Positions 1 through 11,761 of a DNA stretch of 28,393 nucleotides are shown here, piece by piece. Position numbers and translations under genes: made by a program. The notes beneath the pieces are model-generated. The model worked only from the letters and a program-made list of their open reading frames with translations. It was not told the origin of the DNA and did not search any database. The first letter of the stretch is position 1, and each line of letters starts with the position of its first letter. Source of the stretch: Hyphochytrium catenoides. Lineage: Eukaryota; Sar; Hyphochytriomycetes; Hyphochytriales; Hyphochytriaceae. The stretch is taken from contig FLMG01002851.1 of NCBI GenBank assembly GCA_900088475.1, positions 25,668 through 54,060 of the forward strand, given 5' to 3'.

Positions 1-2227
1 CAAACGCGAGGATCCTGAGATGAATGAAGATGCAATCCTGATGACTGCCCTGCGAGATATGAACGTGCCAAAGTTTATTGAGGATGATCTCAGGCTCTTT
101 AAGCTGCTGCTATCTGATCTTTTCCCTTCTCTTGACCTGCCGCCCGATGAACCTGGGCCGCTGCATGCGGCCATAGGCCAAGAACTTAGAAAGGCAAGCC
201 TTCAACAGTTGCCTTTCCAGGTGGACAAGATGATCCAGCTCTCGGACTCGAAGGCGACGCGACATAGCAACATGCTCGTTGGGAAGACCTGCACTGGCAA
301 ATCTACTATCTGGAAGATCCTCTCACGGGCGCTCACAGCTCTCTCAAAGGATTCTGGACACACCTTGCCTTTGTCTCCAGGACCAAATACTGGCACTTTC
401 GCGACGACGGACCCAGCAGGCGCTGGAGAAGGGTCAGACACTAAGCCTCCTATCCCCTCTAAGATCTCAACGCAGTACCATCCTGTGGCTGTCCTAGCGC
501 TGAACCCGAAGAGCATCACACTGAATGAGCTCTATGGAGCGTACAACCTTGCAACCTTTGAGTGGTCGGACGGTGTCATCTCCACCCTCTTCCGCCAGTG
601 CGCTCAGGGAGAGAAAGCAGAAGAGAAGTGGCTTCTCTTTGATGGTCCGGTCGACACCTCCTGGATCGAGAGCATGAACTCTGTGATGGATGATAACAAG
701 GTCCTAACGCTTATCAACGGAGACCGCATTGCCATGACCGCTAGTATGTCCCTGCTCTTTGAGGTAGAAGACCTCTCTGTAGCCTCACCTGCCACCGTCA
801 GCCGCGCAGGAATGGTCTACATAGACCCTTCAGTGTTAAGCTGGCAGCCCTTCGTGCAAACATGGCTCTCCAGAGTTTTTAGCACTCGTCCAGATACTCA
901 GAGCAGCACTGGCGCCTCAATGAGTCATTACGCTGAGCTACAGGCTTTCCATCTAAAGCTGTTCGAGAAGTACGTTGGGCCCATGCTAGAGTACAAGCGG
1001 CAGACGTGCAAGGAGGAAGTCCCTGTCTGCGATATCAGCGCCATACAATCGCTCTGTCACCTCTATGAGGCTCTGCATACGGCAGAAAACGGACTGGATC
1101 CCTTCGGAACGTCCACTGCGGCATCTAGCTCCACTACCACCGCAGCTGAAGGAGCAACAGCACCTGCTGCGGCAGCGGATCTGGTGAGCTACTGGCCATT
1201 GGCGGAGAAGTGGTTTGTCTTTGCCATGATCTGGACAGTGATGGCTACCACGGATGACCGTGGACGGCAACTCTTGGACGCCAAGCTTCGAGACCTAGAG
1301 ACCCTGTTTCCACCAGTTAACACTGTCTATGACTACGTCGTAGACCCTAAGAAGAAGGACTGGGAGTTATGGGAAGTTTCAGTTCCAGCCTGGAGGGCCC
1401 CGCGGAGCATGAACTTCTTCCAAATGATTGTCCCCACAGTGGACACAGTGAGAAACGCTTTTGTCGTCCAAGCCTCACAAGTGAGGGGCAACAGCGGCCG
1501 CCATGTGCTGTTGTTGGGCGGGACAGGAGTAGGAAAGTCAGTCCTAGCTAACAGCTTTTTGGGTGGACTGCCAGACTCATCTTATGCTTCTGTCAGCTTG
1601 AACTTTTCTGCTGCCACGCTCTCTAGCACCACTCAGGAAATATTGGAGAGTGTCATGGAGAAGCGCGCTAAGGACCGCTTCGGTCCTGCTGGAGGACGTC
1701 GTCTCATTGCCTTTATCGACGACCTCAACTTGCCGCGGAAAGACAAATTTGGCGCACAGCCAGCGCTGGAACTTCTCCGTCAGTGGATGGACTACGAAGG
1801 GTGGTATGACCGCGTGAAGTGCCACTGGAAGCACATCTTAGATATGCAGATTCTTGCGGCTATGGCACCTCCGAACGGGGGACGAGCGAGCATCTGCAGC
1901 CGACTGGTCAGCCGCTTCCATCTCCTGAACATGACGGCGCCCGATAATTCACAGGTACAGCGCATCTTTGAGTCCATTCTGTCCTGTCGCCTGGCGGAGT
2001 TTGAAGAGGATATCCGGCGCATTGGCCCGCTACTAGTGAAGGCGACCATTGAGGTGAGGAAGGAGCAGTATTACTGTGGAGCTTGACTGTGTCCGTTCTG
2101 AGAAGTGACTCTATTTCACGCTCTCTTTGTCCCCGTCACCTGGCGCTTTCTCTCTCTTTAGATATACGTGAGGGACCTTTCTTCACACTTTTTCTGGCCT
2201 CTTGGCATTTTCTGTCTGTCTCTTTCC

Positions 2228-2263
<36 letters not shown>

Positions 2264-5200
2264 TCCTCTCTTTCCTCTCCCTCTCTCTTTTTCTTTCTTC
2301 CTTAGCCTGTTATGTTCTGACTTCCTAACCTCTTGTGTGCCTGAGCCTATCACGTCTCGCATCTCCTACCTCTTTACGTTCATTTGTCTCTAACACTGTG
2401 CTATCAACAGATCTACAGCGCAGTGAGCACCAAGTTCCTGCCGACGCCAATGAAATCTCACTACACCTTCAATCTCAGAGACGTCTCCAAAGTCTTACAA
2501 GGGCTTCTCAGAGCCAACAAGAAGCAGAATGACAGCAAAGAGAGCCTTCTCCGCCTTTGGGTGCATGAATGCACGAGGATCTTCGCTGACCGCTTCCTCT
2601 TTGACGCCCAAGAGGACCACAAAGTGTTCCAGACGCTGCTCGGGGAGGTTCTTCACCACGAGTTTGGCGTCTCGTGGTCACAGTTAATGAGTTCCTTACC
2701 TGCTGGTCTCTCTGCTCCTCTCTTTACTGGCTTTGTCTCAGAGCTTCCCGCCCTCACACCTTCAGTCTCCACTGCCCCCGCTGCAACGAAGAAGAGTACG
2801 TCCACGACAGCTGCCGCTCAAAGCAGCGCACAGAACGCTGCAGCAATGCAGAGACCTTCCACGCTACCGGCGAAAGGGCCGGGCTCGGGTGCGGAGAGTG
2901 TTCCTGGACATGGAGATAACAGTTATGGAGAGGTTGCCAGCCTCGACTCCTTAAGGGCATTCCTGGGTGGAGTACTGGAGGATTATAACAATGAGCCAAA
3001 GCTCATTCCTATGCCTCTCGTGCTGTTCAGGGTGAGACAACAGTGATAGAGGGGCGACAGAGAGAGACAGAGAGAGAAAAGCAGAGAGAGAGAGAGAGAG
3101 CCAGAGAGAGAGAGGCAGAGAGATGGACCAAAAAAATCCCGAAAGAAACTGATATAGAGCGAGCAGAAAGTCCAACGTCTTACGCTCTGTTGTCCTTCTG
3201 TCTCCTGCGCAGGACGCGATCCTCAACATCTGCATCGTGCATCGCATCCTCACTCAGCCGAGAGGGAACGCAATGCTGGTAGGAGTAGGAGGTAGCGGGC
3301 GCCGCTCTTCTGCTCGTCTGGCCGCATACCTTGCCTCCTATCCTCTCTTCTCCATAGACATCACAAGCACCTACAGGCTGACGGAGTTCAGGGAGGATCT
3401 GAAGAAGTTGTACACAGCCACTGGAGCCAGCAACAAACCCACTGTTTTCCTCTTTGCAGACACGCAGCTGAAGGAGGAGGCCTTTCTTGAAGACATCAAC
3501 AACATACTCAGCAGCGGACAGGTGCCTGGCTTGTTCACAAAGGAAGAGATCCCAGCGCTGCTGGATGCTGTCAGAGGTCCAGCTAAGGTATGTGGCCATT
3601 GAAAGTGCTCAGTACTCCTTGCCAACTCTTCAAAACTTCGTTTCTTGCGCCTCTTTCTGGTCATGTCCTTGGCCCGCTTATCTCCAGCTCATCCGTACTC
3701 ACTCTCCTCGTTGCAGACGGAAGGCCTACCAGACAGTCCTAAAGCTCTGTGGGACTATTTCATTCAGCGTGTGAGGGCCAACTTGCACGTGGTTCTCTGC
3801 ATGAGTCCAGTCGGTGCAGGCTTCCGCAACAGGTGCAGAATGTACCCAGCCCTGGTGAACTGCACAACCATTAACTGGTTCCATGAGTGGCCGGCGACAG
3901 CACTAGAGGTTGGATAACTATGATCCTTTTTTCTGTTCTTCAGTTCGCCTCTCTCTCTCTCTCTCTCCCCACCTCTCTTCTCCCTTGGGTTTGGCTTCTA
4001 TCTCGCAGCGCGAACCGCCTTCCCCCTGAAGCAACAGTTGCTCTACGCCTATCTCCAGCTCTGTTTGCCTCTAGCTTCTCTACTTGCTGATACTTCTTCC
4101 CCAGCAAGCTCTTCTTTGTCTGCTCGATCGCACCTGAAACTTGCTTTCCATGGTCCCTATTGGATGTTGATCTCCTTATGCATGTATAGGAAGTCGCCAT
4201 GAAGTATCTTGACGACATGAAGCTAGCAGATGGAGCTGCGAAAAAGAATCTGTCCGCAGTGTTTGCGGCCTGTCATGTTGGTGTGGCTCGGGCCTCTGAG
4301 AGAATGATGCTACAGCTCAGCAGGAAGAACCACGTTACGCCCACACACTACCTGGAGCTCGTGAAGGGCTATCGAGCGCTGCTTAGAGAGAAAGACAAGG
4401 AGCTGGGAGATTCCAGAGGTGTGCACATTAATTCTCTTCTGTCGCGCTTCTTTCCTTACACATTCTTTTGACCCGTCGCTATTCTTTAGGTAGTCGTTCC
4501 TTTCCTTCCCTCTCCTCTCTCTCTCTCTCTCACACTCTCACTCTCTCTCTCTCTCGTGCTCTCTCGTGCTCTCCTTGCCATTCTGTTCTCTTTTTCAATT
4601 TTCCCGCCTACGATGGCGGTATTGAAACGTTGTCGCGCAATAGACAAGCTTCGGAATGGGCTTAGCAAGCTGGAAGAAAGCAGAGTGCAGGTTTTGCGGA
4701 TGTCTGAGGAGCTCAGCGAGAAGAAGAAGGTTGTGGCTGTCAGCCAGAAAGAGTGTGAAGAGCTGCTGGTGGTGATTGTCTCAGAGCGCCGGGTGGCAGA
4801 CGAGCAGCGGAAGCAGGTCGAGGCAGAGAGCGAACAGATTACCAAGGAAGAGATCGACTGCAAAGCCATCGCACAGGATGCACAGAGAGACTTAGACGTG
4901 GCTCTCCCTGCGTTGGAGAAAGCGATGGCGGAGGTTGATAAGCTGGATAAGTCTGCTATCTCTGAGGTCAAAGCCTACTCTAAGCCACCGAAGGCTGTGG
5001 AAACAGTGCTCAACGCCGTGATGTTGCTCTTCGGGTGCGGCCCATTCTTTTATCCTTTTGGAGTCTATCGGGTTATTTCCAGCTCTTCGATCAACTATTT
5101 CTCTATGTCGCCTAATCTCTCTCGTTAAGTCTTTAGATTCTCTATTCCCTCTCCATCACTCGTCTTCCTCTCTTGCCTTCCTTTCTATCTATCTATATAT

Positions 5201-8200
5201 GCGTCTCTCGTCTCTCTCTACGTGGGCGCACGTATCTACCCTGTTGTTTCTCTTTACTGGGTCGCAGATGAGCCTCAAAAGCCTCCTGTCCTGCCCCAAG
5301 TGATGCTCCCATCCTGCTCATGTGCTGTCTCTCCTGCTCTCTCCCTCCCCTCCTCTTCTCCCCCATTTTCTCTACCCTGCTCTGTTTACTTACCACCCAA
5401 CAGACTGAAATCTGACTGGCCGACGGCGAAGAAGAAGATTAGCGAGGGCAATTTTCTCCAGCAGATCAAGGCGTACGACAAGGATAACGTCAGCAATGCT
5501 CTCATTATGAAGCTTAAGAAATACACCGACGACCCAGAGTTTAATACAGAGACAGTCAGAGGTGTCTCAGCAGCCGCAGCCGCTCTCTGCTCGTGGGTGT
5601 GCGCTATCTTCGTCTATGCGAATGTCTTTAGAGAAGTGGCGCCAAAGAGAGAAAGACTCCAGGCTGCGGAGCAAGGATTGAAGGCTAAGCAAGCTGCCCT
5701 GAGCAAGGCGAAGAGCCGTTTGGAGGAAGTGGTTGCCAAAGTAAATCAACTGAAGGAGAAGTATGACCAGAGCGTTGGAGAGAAAAATCGACTGAGAAAG
5801 GAGGCTGAGGAGCTGGAGCTGAAACTTACCAGGGCGGACAAGCTTGTGAAGGGGCTAGCCGGTGAGCTTTAAAGCCATCCTTGTCTTTCTCTCCCCCTCT
5901 TTCTTCCTTGGCGCTGCCATTTCCTCTTTTACCTCATTAGCTAGCTGTTTGTGACCCTTTTCCAAAAGTCTGGCTCTGTCTCGCTAGACAACGTTTAACC
6001 CTTCCGCCACTATTCCTTTATTCAGCATCCCCTGGTTTTGCTCATTGTCGTCCTGAGTCTGGACCTCACTGCCGCTTGTCTTCTGTCCCTGTCCCCTGGG
6101 GTCTGCAGGAGAGTACACTCGCTGGCAGGAGTCGATTGCTCTGTTCGACGCGCAGGTCCACAACCTCCTGGGAGACTCTCTCCTCGCTTCTGCCTTCCTT
6201 TCGTACGCCGGACCCTTTGACACAAGCTACCGCGATGGTCTCCTCCAGAAGTGGCAGGCGGACGTTAGAGCGAAAGAGATTCCGGTCAGCGAGGCATTCT
6301 CCGTGACAAAATTCCTGGCCAAGCCTACGGACGTGCGGCAGTGGAGCCTGCAGGTAGTAATAGTGCCAGATTTTCTCTTGCTAACTTCTCTGTCAGTTTG
6401 TCCCTTCTCCTCAAAAGTTCCTTTCAAGCATTTCGTTCTTGGACTCCTTCGAGGATCCCCATACGATGGTTGTCTCCCTTTCTGCCATTGGGAACACCTA
6501 TAGTCGCTTCTTTCTCGCTTACCTCTCTTTGCCCTCTTCTCGTACCTTCAGGGGCTGCCCAACGATAGCTTTAGCACCGAAAACGGCGTCATCGTCACGC
6601 GTGGCAACCGCTGGCCGTTGATGATCGACCCTCAGGGTCAAGCCAACAAGTGGATCCGAGCCATGGAGGCGAAGAACTTGAAAGTGATTGACCTGAAGAT
6701 GAGGGACTTCCTTCGAGAGGTAACTGGGCCCCAGCTATGACTAGTCTTCCCCTTTGTTCCTCTCCCTTTGCCTTCCTGCCTTTCCTGCATACGATCTATA
6801 GCTAGACTTTTCCTAAGCTGTCTGCTTGCTGCAGGTGGAGAACGCGATCCAATACGGTCTACCGGTGCTGCTGCAAGATGTCCTGGAGGAGCTTGATCCC
6901 AGCCTTGAGCCTGTTCTGAGCAAGTCTGTCCTCAAAGTCGGCAGCAGAGAAGTGATAAGGATTGGAGACAGCGAGATAGAGTTCTCGCGGGACTTCAAGT
7001 AACGATACCTCGTCATCCTTCTCCCGAGACAATGTCTATTCTTTTCTCCCGTCTCAATCCTCCCGCCCTTCTCTCTCACACTCACTCGCTCTGTCTCCCT
7101 GTCTCCTCCGACCGAACCGTTAAGTTTCTCTCTCTGTTTCCCACCCGCTGTGTTTCCTTCTCTTCTCTCTCTCTCTCGTGACCCTCTCCCTCCCCCTCTC
7201 TCTTATTGCAAAGGGTTTCCTGTTCTCTCTCCCTCCTTGCTCGATTGACTGCTAACTTGTATCTGATCCTCCAACCCAAAAACACTGCGCTTTCCTCTGT
7301 CCTCAGGTTCTATATTACCACGAAGCTTGCAAATCCGCACTTCACGCCCGAGGTGAGCACTAAGGTGGCAGTGGTCAACTTTGCCGTTAAGCAGCAGGGA
7401 CTGGAGGCGCAGCTCTTGGGGCAGGTGGTGCAGGCAGAGGAGCCAGAGCTTGAGGATATGAAGAGTGAGCTCACCATGACAGTTGCTGCGGGGAAGACGA
7501 AGCTCGTTGATCTCGAGAACCAGATCCTTAAGCTCCTGAGCGAAGCCAAGGTCACTCTCAACCTTTTTCCCTGTTGACAGTCGTCCCCAATTTCTCTCTC
7601 TGTCTCTCTTCCTTTTCGAAACTCTCTCTCCCATCTTTCTCTCTAGCTCGCTCACTTTTTGATGTGTCTCTGACTGTGCCGCCCTCTCCTTTCAACGATG
7701 GCTTTGGCTTTCACTCTTCCTGGTTTAGGGCTCATTATTGGACGACGAGCATCTGGTCAGCACCCTGCAACAGAGCAAGGTGACAGCGGAGGAGGTATCT
7801 CGCCAGCTGAAGGTGGCGGAAGAAACGGAACAACGCATTGATCTGGCCAGAGAGGCCTATCGCTCATCGGCAGTGCGCGCTGCAATCCTCTACTTTGTGC
7901 TGGATGATCTCTCGCGCATCGACCCGATGTACCAGTTCTCCCTCGACTCCTACGTTGACCTGTTCCGCCAGTCCATCTCTCAGTCTCGGTACATACCTAT
8001 TTATCCTGCTGTTCAACGCTAGTTGGCTTTCCCCTTGTGTTTCTTTCCCATCTCTTTCTCTCTCTGTCTGCATATCTCTCGCCCGGTATCCACTCGGTCT
8101 TAGCAACCTATGACTACCACACCCTATTGCAGCTCTCTCTCTTTCTCTTGCCCTTCCATAACCCTCAAAGAAAGCAGGACTATGACGGAGGAGAGGGGAG

Positions 8201-11200
8201 TCGGTTCTCCCACTTTAGAGCTCACTTGCGCCAAATTTTCCTCGTCTCTTCTCCCTGTTCAGGATGCTAAGTGAAGATGAGGAGGTCATGGATCGGAACT
8301 GGTCCATTAACGCTTTCCACACGTACGCGGTCTACGCCTCCACGTGTCTGGGGCTCTTCGCACGGCACAAGCTGCTCTTTGCCTTTCAGATGTGCACACA
8401 AATCCTCCGGCAAGAGGGAAAATTGCTTCAGGAAGAGTACACTTTCCTTCTCACGGGGGGAACCGTCTTGGATAGAAGCAATCAGCCACCTAATCCAGGT
8501 AGGAGGATCCCCTCCTTTCGACTTGCTTGTGTGTCCTTCTTTGTTTCTCTCTCTCGCTCCTTTCTCTCTCTCCATCTCTTTCTCTCTCTCTCTCCCCCTT
8601 TTAACCTTCTACGTCTCTTCAGTTTCCTCTCTCCAACCCCCTGCTGTGGCCGACACCTGTAGCACTGACTCTCATACTGCAGCTCCCGAGATCTTCCAGC
8701 CCAAGATGTGGGACAGCATCACCGAACTTTCAAGCTTGGCTGCCTTCTCAGGCCTTGCGGGGGCGATCGAGCAGAGCACCAAAGTGTGGAAAGAGTGGTA
8801 CTCCAGCCCTCAGGTTAGTCCTTTTAGCTATCCCCGTCTCACGCTTCTCCAGTTCTTCTCAATCCATATCCTCCGAGCTCTTAGATTTTCTTCAGCTTAA
8901 GGGCACACGTAGGCAACTCTTCCCTTTTGTCCGGGATCTCCTTGTCGGTTTTATTGCTCTGTGTGCGGTGCTCTTTGACTTACGAAGCCCTCTTGCTAAC
9001 AAACTATGTGCGCTCGACTCTCATCGACAGCCGGAACAAACGCCGCTGCCTGCGGACTGGAACATGAAGCTTGGGGACTTCCAGAAGATGCTTCTGCTAC
9101 GAGCACTGCGGCCAGATCGCCTCCTCTTTGCCGCTAATCGTTTTGTTGCTAGCGTCATGGGTGCACAGTATGCAGAGCCTCCCGCGCTCGATTTGGCGCA
9201 GGTTTTAGAGCAGTCTTCGCCGTCCATCCCGCTGGTCTTTGTGCTCTCTCCCGGAGTCGACCCTACCGCTCAGGTATGCTGCCGCGGGCAGTCGCTCCCC
9301 GGAGATTGACTTTATTCCCAGTAAATGAATGAAAATTGACGAGTATCGTTCCTCTTCGCTGGTTCTCTCTTGCCATAGGTCTCCCAGCTCGCCAGCGCCA
9401 TGAACATGCCGCTGGAGGTCTGTGCCTTGGGACAGGGACAGGCACCAGTGGCCACACGGCTGTTGAAGGAAGCAATGGCGGCAGGAAAATGGGTGTTCCT
9501 CTCCAACTGTCATCTGATGCTCAGCTGGATGCCTACGTTAGAAAAGATTGTCGAGGCCCTCAGCAGTCGCTCTTCTGCACAGCCCATCAGCCCGCAGTTC
9601 CGCCTGTGGTTGTCCAGCGCGCCCCACCCACGGTTCCCGATTTCCATTCTGCAGCGCGGGCTGAAGATAACAACGGAACCGCCACGAGGCTTGAAGTCCA
9701 ACTTGCTGCAGATGTACAACTTGATATCGGAAGACCGCTTCAACGCCTGCAAAGAGGTGCATCTCTATCTGCTTACCATTGTCTACGCTACTCCCTGATT
9801 CATCTTCAAAGACTTTCAGCATCACAACCTCCGTGTGCTTTAGGCCGTACCTCAGACTTTGGCACAGTGTGTGCGTCGCTCGTTTGCTCTTTCTGCTCCC
9901 TCTCTCCTGCTGCTCTGTCTCTTTGTCTTTCTCAATCCGTATTCCCCATCTCCGCACTATCCGCTATTGCCTCCTCTCGTCCTTTTCTTTCCACGATTGT
10001 CTCTATTTTCTCTGATATCCCAAACTGTCATTCTGTCTCCTTCGTCTAGGGAAGCACCTATAAGAAGCTCATTTTCTCACTGGCATGGTTCCACTCCATC
10101 CTTCTCGAGCGGCGGAAGTTCAAGTCTTTAGGCTGGAACACAGCTTATGACTTCAACGCCTCAGACTTCTCCATATGCCACGACCTCATAGCAACCTTTT
10201 TGGAAGCCTATCCAGAGCACACCCCTTTTGAAGCGCTGCGTTATCTCATCGCCGAGGCGAACTATGGCGGCAGAGTCACCGACGATTGGGATAGGCGGCT
10301 GGTGGTTGTCTACGTAAATCAGTTCATTTGTACCGAGGCCGTGACAGAGCCACAGTACAAGCTTTCCTCCCTGTCAGAATACTTTATCCCGCATGACGGC
10401 TCGTTAGAGTCGTATAAGGAGTATATTCGAGGGTTGCCCATCACAGAGCAGCCGAGCGCTTTCGGACAACATCCTAACGCTGACATCTCCTCCCAAATTG
10501 AGGAGACTAACGAGCTGCTGGACACAATATTCTCCTTGCAGCCTTCAGTGGTTACCGAAGCAGGAGAGACAAGAGAGACCAAGATACTGCGGATGGTGAA
10601 GAGTTTGGAAGAGCAGCTTTGTCAGACCATTGACACCTCTCCGGTCACAACCCCTGGTGCCGTGCGGAAAGAGTCAGAGCCGCTAAAGACGGTGCTCCTG
10701 CAGGAATGTGAGCGCTATAACAAGCTCCTCACCACGATGCGAAAGCACCTGCTGGACGTTGATAGGGCGGTACAGGGGCTCGTCGTTATCACAATGGAAC
10801 TGGAGCAGGTGTGCGACGCTCTTCTAGGAGGCAAAGTGCCATCGGCTTGGTCATTCTGCTATCCATCTATAAAACCTCTCGGATCTTGGATGAATGACCT
10901 TAAAGAGCGCTGTGAACAAATGGGAAAATGGGTACAGAAGGGAATGCCAAGCGTATTCTGGCTCTCAGGCTTTACCTATCCGACAGGCTTTCTTACCGCG
11001 TTGCTACAGACGACTGCACGGAAGAATGGGCTTCCCATTGACACTCTTGGTTGGGACTTCCCCGTCCTGAAGGAAGATGTCTATGGGCTTCGGGATGGCC
11101 CTCCGGCTGCCGAGGGAGCGTATGTTCAAGGCCTCTACCTTGAGGGCGCTCGGTGGGACAGTGAGGTTTCTTGCCTGGCTGACGCTCTACCTATGGAGCT

Positions 11201-11417
11201 ATACTGTCCCATGCCTGTCATCCACTTCAAGCCAATCGAGAACAAACGAAAGCCCGCAAAGGGCTATTATAGCTGTCCTATCTATATGTATCCCGTCCGA
11301 TCTGGGACTAGAGAACGGCCTTCGTTCATGATAGCGGCCGACCTCCGGGCTGGACAGATGGACGGGGACTTTTGGACCAAGCGAGGGGTGGCGCTGCTGC
11401 TCTCCCTGGGGAACTAA
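1..11417 (+). CDS. DNAH2: axonemal inner-arm dynein heavy chain, 1-beta/DNAH2-like, C-terminal part (5' end outside window)
   Basis: This is the motor half of a ciliary dynein, an AAA+ ATPase that walks on doublet microtubules. Exons: 2-2053, 2411-3031, 3213-3587, 3717-3908, 4190-4418, 4644-5034, 5404-5861, 6109-6353, 6552-6719, 6835-6998, 7307-7550, 7729-7988, 8263-8498, 8683-8813, 9031-9273, 9379-9756 and 10050-11417. They sum to 2,584 residues plus stop, with every join in frame. The AAA2 P-loop GKTCTGKS is at 281-304 and the AAA3 P-loop GGTGVGKS at 1517-1540. The AAA4 loop GVGGSGRRS is at 3282-3308, with Arg in place of the Walker A Lys. Stalk coiled coil 1, the microtubule-binding tip and coiled coil 2 span about 4644-5861, followed by AAA5, AAA6 and a C-terminal domain ending [10 protein letters not shown]. 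The stretches [20 protein letters not shown] and VTDDWDRRL match DNAH2-type chains as I recall them. The reading frame is open at the left edge. The subtype is less certain than the family. Confidence 0.95.
2054..2410 (+). other. dynein intron 1, long and pyrimidine-rich
   Basis: This 357-base GT-AG intron separates ...KATIE from IYSAVS..., a phase 0 join inside AAA3. Its middle (about 2219-2305) is almost pure C/T with a long run of CT dinucleotides. Open frames through it translate to Leu-Ser repeats, which come from the repeat and are not protein. It represents the long intron class of this gene. The 16 dynein introns are: 2054-2410, 3032-3212, 3588-3716, 3909-4189, 4419-4643, 5035-5403, 5862-6108, 6354-6551, 6720-6834, 6999-7306, 7551-7728, 7989-8262, 8499-8682, 8814-9030, 9274-9378 and 9757-10049. 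Confidence 0.9.
2219..2305. repeat. (CT)n microsatellite in dynein intron 1
   Basis: An uninterrupted run of CT dinucleotides is followed by imperfect CT/TTCC pyrimidine sequence. It lies entirely inside the intron, upstream of the acceptor at 2410. Confidence 0.95.
3046..3125. repeat. (GA)n purine tract in dynein intron 2
   Basis: The sense strand of intron 2 (3032-3212) carries AGAGAG/CAGAGAG repeats, the complement of the CT tracts in the neighbouring introns. The acceptor at 3211-3212 still has a short pyrimidine stretch before it. Confidence 0.95.
4501..4560. repeat. (CT)n tract in dynein intron 5
   Basis: Imperfect CT dinucleotide run inside intron 5 (4419-4643), which interrupts the start of the stalk coiled coil. 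Similar shorter tracts lie in intron 4 (about 3949-3968), intron 10 (about 7150-7205) and intron 13 (about 8541-8598). Confidence 0.9.
8541..8598. repeat. CT-rich tract in dynein intron 13
   Basis: Imperfect CT/CTTT run inside intron 13 (8499-8682), upstream of the acceptor before ...PEIFQPKMW. It belongs to the same class as the tracts in introns 1, 4, 5 and 10. Confidence 0.85.
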
Positions 11418-11761
11418 GTAGAGTCCATAAAGAACAGTCAGGCGAGCCTTGTACATTCGTGAGTTAGAAGTTAGAATGGCCACACTAGAGAATATGAAGT
11501 GTATACAGCCGCTATATGTCTAGTCTCCATGCTCTTCCTTGCATCTAACATGACATTTTCTCTTGGTGCGCACTGGGCTGATCTTGAATCCTTCGGGCCT
11601 CTCACCGACTAACTACTTATCAGTAGAAAGAATGATTCTCGATGACAGAGGCAAAGGTAAAAGAAAATAGGCCTTGCTGGCCCTGGATTTCAAAATTTAG
11701 GTTTTGTCTAAGTCGACGCCTTGCTGACGCGCAAGCTTCCTTTGAGCTTTCCAGACTGCTA
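11418..11761. other. convergent intergenic gap between dynein and IDI
   Basis: These 344 bases lie between two stop codons that face each other, so the stretch must hold both 3' untranslated regions. I see no convincing open frame, repeat or canonical AATAAA signal in it. Confidence 0.6.

Noticed and set aside
2083-2328. Open frames encoding Leu-Ser repeats in the dynein introns
   Set aside because: They are translations of (CT)n tracts inside introns whose flanking exons join in frame without them.
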